Assembly: GCA_945957605.1 (NCBI GenBank)
Contig: CAMFLR010000013.1
Span: 124,001-188,000 of the forward strand
Direction of reading: 5' to 3'
Source of the DNA: an uncultured Isosphaeraceae bacterium
GTDB lineage: Bacteria > Planctomycetota > Planctomycetia > Isosphaerales > Isosphaeraceae
Length of the DNA: 64,000 bases
Shown: positions 32,572-42,117 of the stretch, in pieces
Layout of the letters: the number at the start of each line of letters is the position of its first letter
How positions within the stretch are numbered: position 1 is the stretch's first letter
The notes under the pieces: generated by a model
The model's input: only the letters and a program-made list of their open reading frames with translations
Database searches by the model: none
What the model was told of the DNA's origin: nothing
Position numbers and translations under genes: made by a program

Positions 32572-35500
32572 ATGCAGAACGTAAATATTACAGGATATGA
32601 GCTTTCTCCCCAGCAGGCAAATCTCTGGGAGACGAACGCGCGTGGCATTGTGTATGGAATCTTTTCGATCGCGGGCGCTTTCACGCCGGAAGTGATTGAA
32701 AAGGCGCTTAACGATACGGTCGATCGCCACGAGATTCTCCGCACAACGTTCCGCACTCCCGCCAGCATGCGTACTCCGCTGCAAATCGTCCATGATCGCC
32801 TCGCGCCGGGCTGGGAAGTTCTTGACTGGTCGACGTTGCCGGTGGCTGAACATGCCACGCGAGTTGAGGCACTCCGACAAGAATTCGCCCAGCGTAGTTT
32901 TGATCTTGAACGTGGTCCTCTCGTGCGGGCTGCCCTGGCAAAAACTGGCAGCGACGGGCAATTGCTCGCGTTGGCGGTTTCTGCGCTTTGCGGTGATGCC
33001 GACACGATGGTCGGAATCGTGCGCGATGTGATTCACTTCGCGAGTGGCGCAGTAGGTGAGTTGGCTGAAGACCCGATCCAATACGCGGTTTATGCCGAGT
33101 GGCAGAACGGCCTGCAAACCGCTGACGACGATGCGGGAGTTTCGGGTCGCGAATTCTGGTCGACGGCGGCGAAAATTCCAGCACCCGCGCTGGCACAGCT
33201 TCATGGCGATGGTACCGGCGCTGCGCCTCAATTCATGCTCGAACCGGTGGCATTGACTGCCGCTGCGTTCAAGGGAATTGGCTCGATCGCGTCGTCTGCA
33301 GATGTGTCCGAGCCAGCGGTGTTGCTGGCGAGTTGGCAGGCAGTTCTGGGACGGCTGGCCGATCGTCCGGAATTCGCGATTTCGGTCGTGGTTAACGGTC
33401 GACATCACGAGGATCTTGAAGGTGCCGTTGGACGATTTGCGCGGGCGTTGCCGGTAGGAGCAGAAGTCGAGCGTTCGGCCACGTTTGCCGACCTTACGTT
33501 GCGTGCGTCATCGGCAGCAGAGGTCGCGACCGGCTGGCAGGATTACTTGCCCGCTACAGTTGAATTTGGCGAAGGGTCGATCGGTTTTTGCTATCGCAAC
33601 TTGCCCGCCGAGATTCGTGCGGGTGGTGCATCGACTACGATCGAAGCGATCTATGATCATGCACTGCCATTTGCACTTGCGCTCGAAGCGAGCCAGATCG
33701 GCGAATCGTGCGTGGTTGAACTTGTCTACGATTCACGCGCTGTTGCACCCGACTTGGCGAAACGCATTTCAGGCTATGTCACCCGGGCTGTAGAAGCGTT
33801 TGTTCGAGAGCCTCGCACGGCCATTGGTCAGCCAGAGCGTGTCGACGCGGCAGAACGTGAATTGGTCATCAACGCGTTCAATCGTACCGATGTCGAGTTC
33901 CCCCGCAACACGACGATTCATGCGTTGTTCGAATCACAAGCTGCCAGAAATCCGGCTGCGGTTGCACTCGTGGCAGGCGGGCGATCGCTTACATATACCG
34001 AGCTAAATATCGAAGCGAATCGCCTGGCGCACGACTTGATTTCATTTGGTGTAAAGCCGGGTGACTGCGTTGGCCTTTGCACCGAGCGATCGGCTGAAAT
34101 GGTGATTGGGCTGCTTGGGATTCTCAAGGCGGGGGCAGCCTATGTGCCGCTTCATTACGACTATCCCAAAGCTCGACTTGCCTACCAACTTGAAGAAGCA
34201 CGCGTCACCGCGATTGTGACGGTCGAGCATCTGGTGCCGAAGTTGCCGGAATTCGCCGGGAAAATCGTACGGCTCGATACCGACGCGACGCGCATCGCAG
34301 GTCAACCGGACACAGATCCGGCGACTAACGCTGGCGAACTCGTTTACGTGATCTACACCTCGGGTTCGACTGGCCAACCGAAGGGCGTCGGCAATACGCA
34401 CCGTGGGCTTGTGAATTACAGCCTGGCGATTCAGCAACGGCTCGGCCTTGAAACCGCCACGGAGCCCCTGAGCTTTGCGACGGTTTCGAGCATCACCGCC
34501 GACCTGGGTAACACGTGCATCTTTGGTGCTCTTACCTCCGGTGGCTGCCTGCACGTCATCGAACACGACGTGGCGATGGACTCGCATCGCTTCGGCCAGT
34601 ACATGGCGAAGTGGAATGTTGATGTCCTTAAGATCACACCTTCACACCTGCAAGCGTTGCTTTCGGTTGCGGTGTCGGATCGCGAGGTTCTTCCCAAGCG
34701 GACGCTCGTACTTGGTGGCGAGGCACTGACCTGGGACCTGGCTAACCGCATTCTCGCGAGCAACGGTTGCAGCCTGATCAACCACTACGGCCCGACCGAA
34801 ACAACGATCGGCTCGCTAACGTACGATGTTCGGACCGATGATTCCGCCGCCGCATTTTCGTCAGTGGTTCCGGTCGGATTCCCGATCGCGAACACGCGAT
34901 GTTACGTGCTTGATGCCGACCGGCGTCCTGAAGCGATTGGCGTCGCGGGCGAGCTTTATATCGGTGGCGAAGGGGTGGCGCAAGGGTACGTCGGTCAGCC
35001 TGAACTTACGGCTGAACGGTTTGTCGCGGATCCATTCTCAAGCGAGGCCGGAGCGCGGATGTATCGCACCGGCGATCGCGTTCGTCGCTTGCCAAGCGGC
35101 GCGATTGAATTCCTGGGACGCGTCGATCATCAGGTGAAAATTCGTGGATTCCGCGTCGAGCTGGGAGAAGTAGAGGCTGCGCTGGGACGGGTTGCATCGG
35201 TTCGTCAGGCGGCAGTGATCGCGCGCGACAATAGTGCGGGCGAGATCGTGCTTGATGCGTTCGTCGTGCCGGCTTCGGCGCGTGGCGTGGCTGCGGATGA
35301 GCTTCGAGCGGCATTGCTCGAGCAACTACCCGACTACATGGTGCCTTCGAGCTTTCAGGAAATCGAAACCCTGCCTCTCACGCCGAGTGGCAAGGTCGAT
35401 CGCCAGGTGCTTGCCGCACTTGAACGCACAGCGGCCGCGATGTTTTCCGCATTCGTGGCGCCGAGAAGTCCGCTTGAAGAATCGCTCTCACAGATGTGGG

Positions 35501-35790
35501 CCGAAGTGCTGCGAGTCGAGCGCGTTGGCGTCCTCGACAACTTCTTCGAGCTGGGCGGCCACTCATTGATGGTGACGCAGGTGGTGGCGCGCGTACGGTC
35601 TTCGTACGGCGTGCAGCTTCCGCTGCGGACGCTGTTTGAGAGTCCAACCGTGGCCGACCTTGCGGCTGCTGTCGCTGAGTTGCAAGGCGATGATGGTCGC
35701 GATGAGGAACTCGACCGCATGCTCGCCGAGTTGGAATCGCTTTCTGAAGAAGAAGCGCAGCGTTTGCTGGACGCACATCCGCAGGCGTAA
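32572..35790 (+). CDS. NRPS module (degenerate C-A-T), predicted Asp
   Basis: 1,072 residues. The N-terminal 430 or so residues have a condensation-domain fold pattern ('LSPQQANLWE', 'RHEILRTTF', 'EWQNGLQ'), but the catalytic HHxxxDG is replaced by 'VSALCGDADTM' (about residues 134-144), so normal peptide-bond formation is unlikely. Adenylation domain with 'TYTELN', 'IYTSGSTGQPKG', 'HYGPTETT', 'YRTGDRV' and 'GKVDRQVL'. Carrier with 'DNFFELGGHSLM' (Ser about 998). Eye-read specificity residues D-L-T-K-V-G-H-I-G-K equal the published Asp code. I infer that the module loads Asp on its own carrier, acting as a starter or as a platform for modification by the dioxygenase fusion three genes downstream. 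The degenerate C domain could instead be a docking or 'interface' type domain. Confidence 0.93.
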   Translation: MQNVNITGYELSPQQANLWETNARGIVYGIFSIAGAFTPEVIEKALNDTVDRHEILRTTFRTPASMRTPLQIVHDRLAPGWEVLDWSTLPVAEHATRVEALRQEFAQRSFDLERGPLVRAALAKTGSDGQLLALAVSALCGDADTMVGIVRDVIHFASGAVGELAEDPIQYAVYAEWQNGLQTADDDAGVSGREFWSTAAKIPAPALAQLHGDGTGAAPQFMLEPVALTAAAFKGIGSIASSADVSEPAVLLASWQAVLGRLADRPEFAISVVVNGRHHEDLEGAVGRFARALPVGAEVERSATFADLTLRASSAAEVATGWQDYLPATVEFGEGSIGFCYRNLPAEIRAGGASTTIEAIYDHALPFALALEASQIGESCVVELVYDSRAVAPDLAKRISGYVTRAVEAFVREPRTAIGQPERVDAAERELVINAFNRTDVEFPRNTTIHALFESQAARNPAAVALVAGGRSLTYTELNIEANRLAHDLISFGVKPGDCVGLCTERSAEMVIGLLGILKAGAAYVPLHYDYPKARLAYQLEEARVTAIVTVEHLVPKLPEFAGKIVRLDTDATRIAGQPDTDPATNAGELVYVIYTSGSTGQPKGVGNTHRGLVNYSLAIQQRLGLETATEPLSFATVSSITADLGNTCIFGALTSGGCLHVIEHDVAMDSHRFGQYMAKWNVDVLKITPSHLQALLSVAVSDREVLPKRTLVLGGEALTWDLANRILASNGCSLINHYGPTETTIGSLTYDVRTDDSAAAFSSVVPVGFPIANTRCYVLDADRRPEAIGVAGELYIGGEGVAQGYVGQPELTAERFVADPFSSEAGARMYRTGDRVRRLPSGAIEFLGRVDHQVKIRGFRVELGEVEAALGRVASVRQAAVIARDNSAGEIVLDAFVVPASARGVAADELRAALLEQLPDYMVPSSFQEIETLPLTPSGKVDRQVLAALERTAAAMFSAFVAPRSPLEESLSQMWAEVLRVERVGVLDNFFELGGHSLMVTQVVARVRSSYGVQLPLRTLFESPTVADLAAAVAELQGDDGRDEELDRMLAELESLSEEEAQRLLDAHPQA

Positions 35791-35849
35791 TTGCTTTGCG
35801 TGATTGTGTGTTCAATTCAGTATTATTGCGTATGTGCAGAGGCGAAACC

Positions 35850-37961
35850 ATGAGCAAGCGTATCGCGATCGCGGCAACGTTCACCGCCGAACCCCTTGGC
35901 GATGTGCTGGCGTTCTGGTTCGCGCAGCTTACGCTTTCGGTCGATCTCGCGTTTGCGCCATATAACCAAACCCTGCAGCAATTGCTTGATCCGAGTGGTT
36001 TATTCGCGACGAATCGCGATGGTTTGAACGTCGTGCTCGTGCGGTTCGAGGATTGGCTAAGGTTCGATGGCGGGCTATCCAGTTGGGTTGCCGATCCAAT
36101 CTCTGCACAAGCCAAGCTCGATCGTGGGCTCACCGATTTGACAGCGGCACTCAGTGCGTCGGCGAGACTGAGTCCCGCGCCGATACAGGTCGTTATTTGC
36201 CCGCCGTCGGCGAATGTGCTCCGTGATGAGAAGCTCGCCGGCGTTTTCGAGGCGCTGTCCAATCGTTTGGCTGGAAAATTTTCGCCTCAAGGCCTCGTCA
36301 CAATCGTTCCGCCTGCAGCGGTGCTGGACGCTTATGATGTGGTTGAGGTGAATGATTCGGCGGCCGATGAGTTGGGGCACGTCCCCTACTCGACCGAGTT
36401 TTTTGCTGCACTTGGAACGACAATCGCGCGGTACGCGACGGCGATTTTCACGCCGAGGCGGAAGGTGCTCGTCGTTGATTGCGACGAAACTCTCTGGCGC
36501 GGCGTCTGTGGTGAAGTGGGCGCGCAGGGCGTGGAAATCGATCCGGCTTCGCGGCGGTTTCAGGAATTTGTTGTCGGTCAACAGCAGCGCGGCGTTGTGG
36601 TAGCATTGTGCAGCAAGAATGCCGAGACCGATGTGCTTGATGTATTCGACCAACGCAAGGATATGATTTTAACGCGTGATGATGTTGCTGCTTCGCGAAT
36701 CAACTGGGAACCGAAATCGACGAATTTGAGAGCGTTGGCGGGCGAGTTGCAGCTTGGTCTCGATAGCTTTGTGTTCGTCGATGACAACCCAGTTGAGTGC
36801 GCGGAGGTCCGCAGCAATTGCCCAGGCGTTCTGGTGCTCGAACGCCCGGCCGAAGCTTTCACACTTGATCGCATGCTGAAGCACATCTGGCCGCTTGACC
36901 GCGCGCACGCGACGAACGAGGACGAGCAACGCACCGAGTTTTATCGCCAGGAACGCGAACGTTCGGCGCTTCGAGAAAGCACCGCAACCCTGAATGATTT
37001 TCTTGCGAGTTTGGAACTGCACGTTGAGATCAGCGACGTTGAAGAAAAGCAAATCGCGCGCGTCGCGCAATTGATTGAGCGTACGAATCAGTTCAATCTC
37101 TCAGGGATTCGCCGCTCGGAAGCAGAGCTTCGCCATTTGCTGGCTACGGGTACGTTGCGGTGTTTGGTCACACACGCACGCGACCGATTTGGCGACTACG
37201 GGCTTGTTGGCGTTGTGCTGTTCGGCGTTAAAGATGAAGCCGTCGAGGTTGATACATTCCTGCTGAGCTGCCGCGCGCTGGGGCGAGGTGTTGAACACCG
37301 TATGCTCGCCAGTGTGGGTAAGGAAGCACGCGCGCTGAGACGAGCACGCGTCGAACTCGCATTCGAACCGTCGGCCAAAAACGAGCCCGCGCGAAGGTTC
37401 CTCCAGACTCTGGATTTGAAACCGTGTAACGGCTTGAACCGTATTAGTGCCGACGAGGCCTGCGCGGCTAAGGTTTGTGCGGCCCCTAGTTCTGCGGTGG
37501 AGATCGCTGATCGAAAAGCCGATGTGGCAGTTGCCGATGAAAATCGCGCCAATATATTTCAGCGCATCGCGCATGAGTTGAATACGACGTCGGCGATCGT
37601 CGAGGCGATTGCGGCGTGGCGGTTACGCGACGGCGAAATACTTCTGGTCGATGATGAACGCGAGCATACACCGCTTGAATTGGCGATTGCCGATGCGTGG
37701 GGCGAAGTGCTGGGTGTGGCGCGAGTCGGTCTGAATCAGAATTTCTTTGAGTTGGGCGGCGATTCGTTGCTCGCCACGCTCATTGTGTCGCGGTTGCGGC
37801 AGTCGTTCCCGATCAATTTGCCGCTGCATGCGCTCTTCGACTTCCCGACGGTCGCCGATCTCGCGAGCGTGATCCTTCAGGAACTCGCCGAGACGTCGAT
37901 GGACGATCTCGACAGCTTCGATAGCGATTTTGAAGCCTGGCCGCAGGCCGGTGCTGTTTAA
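35850..37961 (+). CDS. FkbH-like HAD enzyme fused to a carrier domain
   Basis: 703 residues from ATG 35850 (AGAGG 35838-35842, 7 nt upstream); an 18-codon longer frame lacks a site. N-terminal part about 1-200; HAD-superfamily core with 'VVDCDETLWRGVCGE' (Asp210, Asp212) and 'FVFVDDNPVECAEV'; then a GNAT-like region ('LIERTNQFNLSGIRR'), as in FkbH. FkbH proteins take 1,3-bisphosphoglycerate, remove phosphate and load a glyceryl group on a carrier. Here the carrier is built in: 'NFFELGGDSLLAT' with Ser639. So the predicted product is glyceryl-S-carrier, a three-carbon hydroxyacyl unit. It sits between the Asp module and the MaoC-SDR protein in a tight operon with no polyketide synthase, which is unusual for glyceryl units. 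Confidence 0.9.
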   Translation: MSKRIAIAATFTAEPLGDVLAFWFAQLTLSVDLAFAPYNQTLQQLLDPSGLFATNRDGLNVVLVRFEDWLRFDGGLSSWVADPISAQAKLDRGLTDLTAALSASARLSPAPIQVVICPPSANVLRDEKLAGVFEALSNRLAGKFSPQGLVTIVPPAAVLDAYDVVEVNDSAADELGHVPYSTEFFAALGTTIARYATAIFTPRRKVLVVDCDETLWRGVCGEVGAQGVEIDPASRRFQEFVVGQQQRGVVVALCSKNAETDVLDVFDQRKDMILTRDDVAASRINWEPKSTNLRALAGELQLGLDSFVFVDDNPVECAEVRSNCPGVLVLERPAEAFTLDRMLKHIWPLDRAHATNEDEQRTEFYRQERERSALRESTATLNDFLASLELHVEISDVEEKQIARVAQLIERTNQFNLSGIRRSEAELRHLLATGTLRCLVTHARDRFGDYGLVGVVLFGVKDEAVEVDTFLLSCRALGRGVEHRMLASVGKEARALRRARVELAFEPSAKNEPARRFLQTLDLKPCNGLNRISADEACAAKVCAAPSSAVEIADRKADVAVADENRANIFQRIAHELNTTSAIVEAIAAWRLRDGEILLVDDEREHTPLELAIADAWGEVLGVARVGLNQNFFELGGDSLLATLIVSRLRQSFPINLPLHALFDFPTVADLASVILQELAETSMDDLDSFDSDFEAWPQAGAV

Positions 37962-37990
37962 TGTTGATAATAGATTGGGATTTTTGAAGC

Positions 37991-39532
37991 TTGATACGTC
38001 TCTCGAGCCAAGACCTGGACAGCTTTCGCCTGGCGAGCCGGGATGCGAATCCGCTGCACGCCTCGGACGCGTACGCCCGCAAAACGCCTTATGGCGGCCG
38101 CGTGGCGTTCGGCGTGCTCGTGGGTCTTCTCGCGCTCGCGCGGGTGGGGTCGCAGGCGGGTCGCGTTCTGTTCGACCTGAGTTTTGAGTTTCAGGGCGTG
38201 GCGCAGCCGGAGATTGATTACGCAGTCGAGGTGAATGAAATTTCGTCTGAGCGCACTCGCGTGCGGGTGGTTGATGGTCGTCGCCCGATTCTCGAGGCGA
38301 CGCTCACCTTTCGGCCAGGTGAACTGAAGCGTGGCGAGCAAATCGCCGGTGGCGACGCATCGCGGACCGAGTCGGCCGACCTCATTCGTAGCGATCTCAG
38401 CGTGGGCCAGATAGTCGAGGGGCGGTACGCTCCTGACTGGCCGATGGTTGACGCCTTGATCGAACGAGCCGGATTGCATCAGACCTGGATCAGTCGCGGA
38501 CACATTGCTGCTCTGCTGTGGGCGAGCTATTTCGTAGGGATGGAAATCCCCGGCCGACGCGCCTTGTTTTCGACGCTTCAAATGCGATTCAACGGTCCGG
38601 CCGAGCCAATCGCGCCGTTCGACTATCGTGCGAAGCTCGCAAGCCTGAGTGCGGTTGGCGAGATGCGCGTCGACGCGACGCTTGCACATCAAGGAATACC
38701 GGTCGCAGCCGCACGAATTGGTGCGTACTTGCGAAGCGACTCGCCGGAGAGTTCGATCGAGCGCATCGAAGAATATGGTGGTCGATCGGAGGCGCTTGCA
38801 GGCAAAGTGGCGCTTGTCGTTGGTGCAAGCCGAGGACTTGGAGCATCGCTGGCGCAGGCGTTTGCGGTTCATGGCTGCACGGTGCTGGCGACGTTTCTTA
38901 GCTCGCGCGAAGAGATCGAACGGGTTTGTCAGTCGGTTGCTGGCGCGTCAGGTGAGATCGTGCCGATTCAAGGGGATGCGGCTGATAGTTCGTGGTGTCA
39001 GAAGTTGGCAGAAGAGATCAGCGAACGCTACGGGCAGCTTGATTTTCTCGTTTGCAACGCCTGCCCGCCGATTCAGCCGCTCTGGATCGAGCCTGATGCG
39101 GAAGAGCGAATCGTTGCGTTCGTAGAGCGTGGGTTTCGCCTGGTTGCGCGGCCCATGATTCGTTTGCTGCCACTCGTGGCGAAATTCTCGGGATGGAATG
39201 TGTTGATTTCTTCGGCCTACGTCAGTGAGTCGCCGGTGTATTTTGGACATTACGTCGCGATGAAGTCGGCGGCAGAGTCGCTTGTCGATTTCGCGGGCCG
39301 CGAATATCGTGCGGCGAGTCATCTTGTCGTTCGTCCGCCGAAGCTGATTACCGATCAGACGAATACGCCGATCGCTGCCCGTGGCGCCATGCCGACGGAA
39401 TTTGCTGCCGCGCAGATTGTGGCTCGGTTGCGTGGGGTGGCTTGTCCAGGAAAGGTGGAGTTGCTCGAAGACTTTCCGATGCCGCCGATGGTTGCTGTTG
39501 CGGGTGACGCCGAAGAGCGGGTTCGCTCATGA
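37991..39532 (+). CDS. MaoC-like hotdog / SDR reductase fusion
   Basis: 513 residues. The likely start is TTG 37991: an in-frame stop lies just upstream (37985) and the MaoC motif begins only 17 residues in. Residues about 1-250 resemble a double hotdog of the MaoC / (R)-hydratase kind, with 'DANPLH' (Asp18, His23) then 'YARKTPYGGRVAFG'. Residues about 265-500 are a short-chain dehydrogenase with 'VVGASRGLGA' (about 276), a conserved Asn ('VCNA'), Ser ('LISSAY') and Tyr421-x3-Lys425. The pair could hydrate/dehydrate and reduce or oxidise a carrier- or CoA-bound acyl group, possibly the glyceryl unit or a short acyl chain (inference). The stop overlaps the next start (ATGA), so it is coupled to the condensation-dioxygenase gene. 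Confidence 0.85.
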   Translation: MIRLSSQDLDSFRLASRDANPLHASDAYARKTPYGGRVAFGVLVGLLALARVGSQAGRVLFDLSFEFQGVAQPEIDYAVEVNEISSERTRVRVVDGRRPILEATLTFRPGELKRGEQIAGGDASRTESADLIRSDLSVGQIVEGRYAPDWPMVDALIERAGLHQTWISRGHIAALLWASYFVGMEIPGRRALFSTLQMRFNGPAEPIAPFDYRAKLASLSAVGEMRVDATLAHQGIPVAAARIGAYLRSDSPESSIERIEEYGGRSEALAGKVALVVGASRGLGASLAQAFAVHGCTVLATFLSSREEIERVCQSVAGASGEIVPIQGDAADSSWCQKLAEEISERYGQLDFLVCNACPPIQPLWIEPDAEERIVAFVERGFRLVARPMIRLLPLVAKFSGWNVLISSAYVSESPVYFGHYVAMKSAAESLVDFAGREYRAASHLVVRPPKLITDQTNTPIAARGAMPTEFAAAQIVARLRGVACPGKVELLEDFPMPPMVAVAGDAEERVRS

Positions 39533-42060
39533 GCAGCAACAATGATCGTCGTATTCGCGATTTATCGCCTGAAAAGCGTGCGATTCTCGAGCAGCAGCTT
39601 CTCAAGCGCGCAGCGGTTGGGCGTGAGACGCCGATTGTTCGGCGAGGCCCAAACGATCCGATGGTCGCGTCGTTCTGCCAGCGGCGGCTCTGGTTTCTCG
39701 ACCAGCTCACACCGGGCACCGCGACCTACAATGTACCGAACGCGCTTCGAATTCGCGGCGATCTCAATGTCGAAGCCCTTGAACGCGCGATCAACGCGAT
39801 CATCCGTCGGCACGAAGTTCTGCGTGCGACGTTCGACGGCACGAGCGGCGAGCCGGTTCCCGTCATTCGCGAATCGTGGCCGTCGCCATTTGAGATGCTT
39901 GACCTGAGCGCGATTGCGGATGGCCCAGACAGGGACGCCGAGCTCTTGCGGATGCTTACGGAGAGATCGGCCCAGTCGTTCGATCTTGCGAATGACCTGA
40001 TGCTGCGAGCGTTCCTCGTTCGGCTTGCAGATCGCGACTGGGTGTTATTACTTGTTTCGCACCACATTGCGTGGGATCTCGCTTCGAAAGTGCTCATCCA
40101 TCGCGAGCTAGCGGCGCACTATGATGCCTATGCCGTCGGTGTCGACGTGAGTCTGCCCGAGCCTGCGATTCAATATCCAGACTTCGCGCTCTGGCAGAAG
40201 CAAAAGCTTGAAGGAAAGGCGTTCGAAGCGCTCGCGACCTACTGGAAGACACAACTCACCGGTGCTCCCGCGAAGCTTGAGGTACCTGCCGATTTGCCAC
40301 GTCCCCGAATTCAGTCGGGCGCGGGGGCGAAATACTTCTTCACGCTGCCCGGCGAGTTGATCCAGCGAGCGAACGCTCTGAGTCGGCAGGCGGGCTGTAC
40401 GCTCTATATGACGTTCTTGGCGACGTTCAAGGCGTTTCTTTACGCGTACACGGGCGTAGAGGACGTATGCGTTGGATCGCCGATCGCCGGTCGCAACCGG
40501 GTTGAGATTGAGTCGATGATCGGCTTCTTCATCAACACGCTCGTGCTTCGTACGAAATTCTCGGCGGAAGAGAGCTTTCTTGATCTGCTCAAGCGCGTTC
40601 GCGAAATGACGCTTGGTGCTTATGCACATCAGGAAATGCCGTTCGAAAAGCTTGTCGAAGTGATGAAGCCCGAACGGGACCTCAGTCGCATGGCACTTTT
40701 CCAGGTGAATTTTCGCCTGGCGAGTGCGACTCCGCCGCCGCTGCATCTGGCGGGGCTCGACGTGACGTCGATGGAATTGATCGACAACGCTACCGCGAAG
40801 TTCGACCTTGCGCTCGAACTGTCGACCGTCCCGGAATCGAGCAGTTACTTCGAGTACAGCACCGATCTTTACAAGGAGTCGAGCATCGTTCGGATGCGCG
40901 AGGATTATGAGCGAGTACTCGCAGCGCTGCTGACTGAGCCCGACGTTCCTTTGAATCAATTGGCCCCGATTGTTGAGATCTCGAACAGGAGACGAGCCAT
41001 GGAGCAAACTAAACCAACGGTCGCCGCGCCGGCGAAGCCAAAAGGGCTGCGGGATGTTCGTCGCAAAACGGTCGACGTTGCGGGAGGCGGACTCGTCAAC
41101 GCCGAGCCGCTGAACCCCGGTAGCGAATTCACGCTCGTGGTGCGGCCGGCTGTCGACGGCGTTGTGCTGGCGGATTGGGTTCGTGAAAATCGCGATCGTG
41201 TAAATGAAGATCTGTTGAAATATGGGGCGGTTCTCTTCCGCGGATTCCGCTTGCCGGCCGTGGCCGATTTCGAAAACGTCGCGCTCGCGCTTAGCAACGA
41301 ACTGTTCGGCGAATATGGCGACCTTCCTCGCGAAGGTGCAACCGGGCGGATCTACGCCTCGACCCCCTACCCGCCCGATCAACCGATTCTCTTCCACAAC
41401 GAAAGCTCGCACCTCCAGCGCTGGCCGATGAAGATCTCGTTTCACTGCGTGAAAGCGGCGGAGACAGGCGGCGAGACGCCTATTCTCGACTGCCGCGACG
41501 TTTGCTCGCATCTCGACCCCGCTGTGCTCGACAAGTTCCGCCGGCTGGGTGTGATGTACGTGCGTAATTTCGTGAAAGGTGTGGATGTCGACTGGCAAGA
41601 CTTCTTCCACACCAACGATCACGCGGCGGTCGAGGCGACTTGCGCTGCGGAAGGGGTTGAATGCGAGTGGGTGGGCGAAGACGACCTGCGCGTGCGTCAG
41701 CGTTGCCGCGCGGTTGCGAAGCACCCGAAGACTGGTGAGGAGCTATTCTTCAACCAGGTGCAGCTCCACCATATTTCTTGCCTCGACCCGGCAACTCGCC
41801 AGTCGTTGCTGGCGCTTTTCCGCGAGGAAGACCTGCCGCGCAACGTATTTTACGGTGATGGTACGCCGATTGAAGACGCGACGATGGATCACATCGCCGA
41901 CGTTTACTGGAAGCAGTGCGTGAAGTTCCCCTGGCAAGAGGGCGACATGATCGTGCTCGACAACATGCGGACCGCTCACGCCCGGCTTCCTTATACCGGT
42001 CCGCGAAAAATCGTGGTGGCGATGGCCGAGATGCTCGACTCGAAACAGCTTGCCGACTGA
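39529..42060 (+). CDS. Condensation domain-TauD/SyrP-type dioxygenase fusion
   Basis: 843 residues. Residues 1-460: condensation domain with 'RIRDLSPEKRAIL' lead, 'FCQRRLWFLDQL' and 'HHIAWDL' at 178-184, so both His and the Asp of HHxxxDG are kept while Gly is Leu. Residues about 520-843: Fe(II)/2-oxoglutarate oxygenase of the TauD/clavaminate-synthase/SyrP class, with iron ligands His623 and Glu625 ('FHNESS'), distal His817 ('RTAHARL') and the 2-oxoglutarate-binding Arg826. It has no adenylation and no carrier domain, so it must act on substrates held by other proteins. SyrP-type enzymes hydroxylate carrier-bound Asp at the beta carbon. With an Asp module in the same operon, beta-hydroxy-Asp is the best guess. 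In siderophore NRPSs, C-superfamily 'interface' domains position such hydroxylases; this domain could be one, or an active condensation domain. Confidence 0.93.
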   Translation: MSSNNDRRIRDLSPEKRAILEQQLLKRAAVGRETPIVRRGPNDPMVASFCQRRLWFLDQLTPGTATYNVPNALRIRGDLNVEALERAINAIIRRHEVLRATFDGTSGEPVPVIRESWPSPFEMLDLSAIADGPDRDAELLRMLTERSAQSFDLANDLMLRAFLVRLADRDWVLLLVSHHIAWDLASKVLIHRELAAHYDAYAVGVDVSLPEPAIQYPDFALWQKQKLEGKAFEALATYWKTQLTGAPAKLEVPADLPRPRIQSGAGAKYFFTLPGELIQRANALSRQAGCTLYMTFLATFKAFLYAYTGVEDVCVGSPIAGRNRVEIESMIGFFINTLVLRTKFSAEESFLDLLKRVREMTLGAYAHQEMPFEKLVEVMKPERDLSRMALFQVNFRLASATPPPLHLAGLDVTSMELIDNATAKFDLALELSTVPESSSYFEYSTDLYKESSIVRMREDYERVLAALLTEPDVPLNQLAPIVEISNRRRAMEQTKPTVAAPAKPKGLRDVRRKTVDVAGGGLVNAEPLNPGSEFTLVVRPAVDGVVLADWVRENRDRVNEDLLKYGAVLFRGFRLPAVADFENVALALSNELFGEYGDLPREGATGRIYASTPYPPDQPILFHNESSHLQRWPMKISFHCVKAAETGGETPILDCRDVCSHLDPAVLDKFRRLGVMYVRNFVKGVDVDWQDFFHTNDHAAVEATCAAEGVECEWVGEDDLRVRQRCRAVAKHPKTGEELFFNQVQLHHISCLDPATRQSLLALFREEDLPRNVFYGDGTPIEDATMDHIADVYWKQCVKFPWQEGDMIVLDNMRTAHARLPYTGPRKIVVAMAEMLDSKQLAD

Positions 42061-42117
42061 TCGAATCGAATAAACGTCATCATGTAAGCGGTTGATCCCG
42101 CGAGGAGAATGCGAACG

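Noticed and set aside
35850..39532. A polyketide synthase module
   Set aside because: MaoC- and ketoreductase-like domains are present, but no ketosynthase or acyltransferase domain is found anywhere in the window.
13812..42060. A siderophore cluster, suggested by beta-hydroxy-Asp and MbtH
   Set aside because: Not adopted as the main reading: no TonB receptor, ferric reductase, Fur box or siderophore-specific gene is seen. It remains possible.
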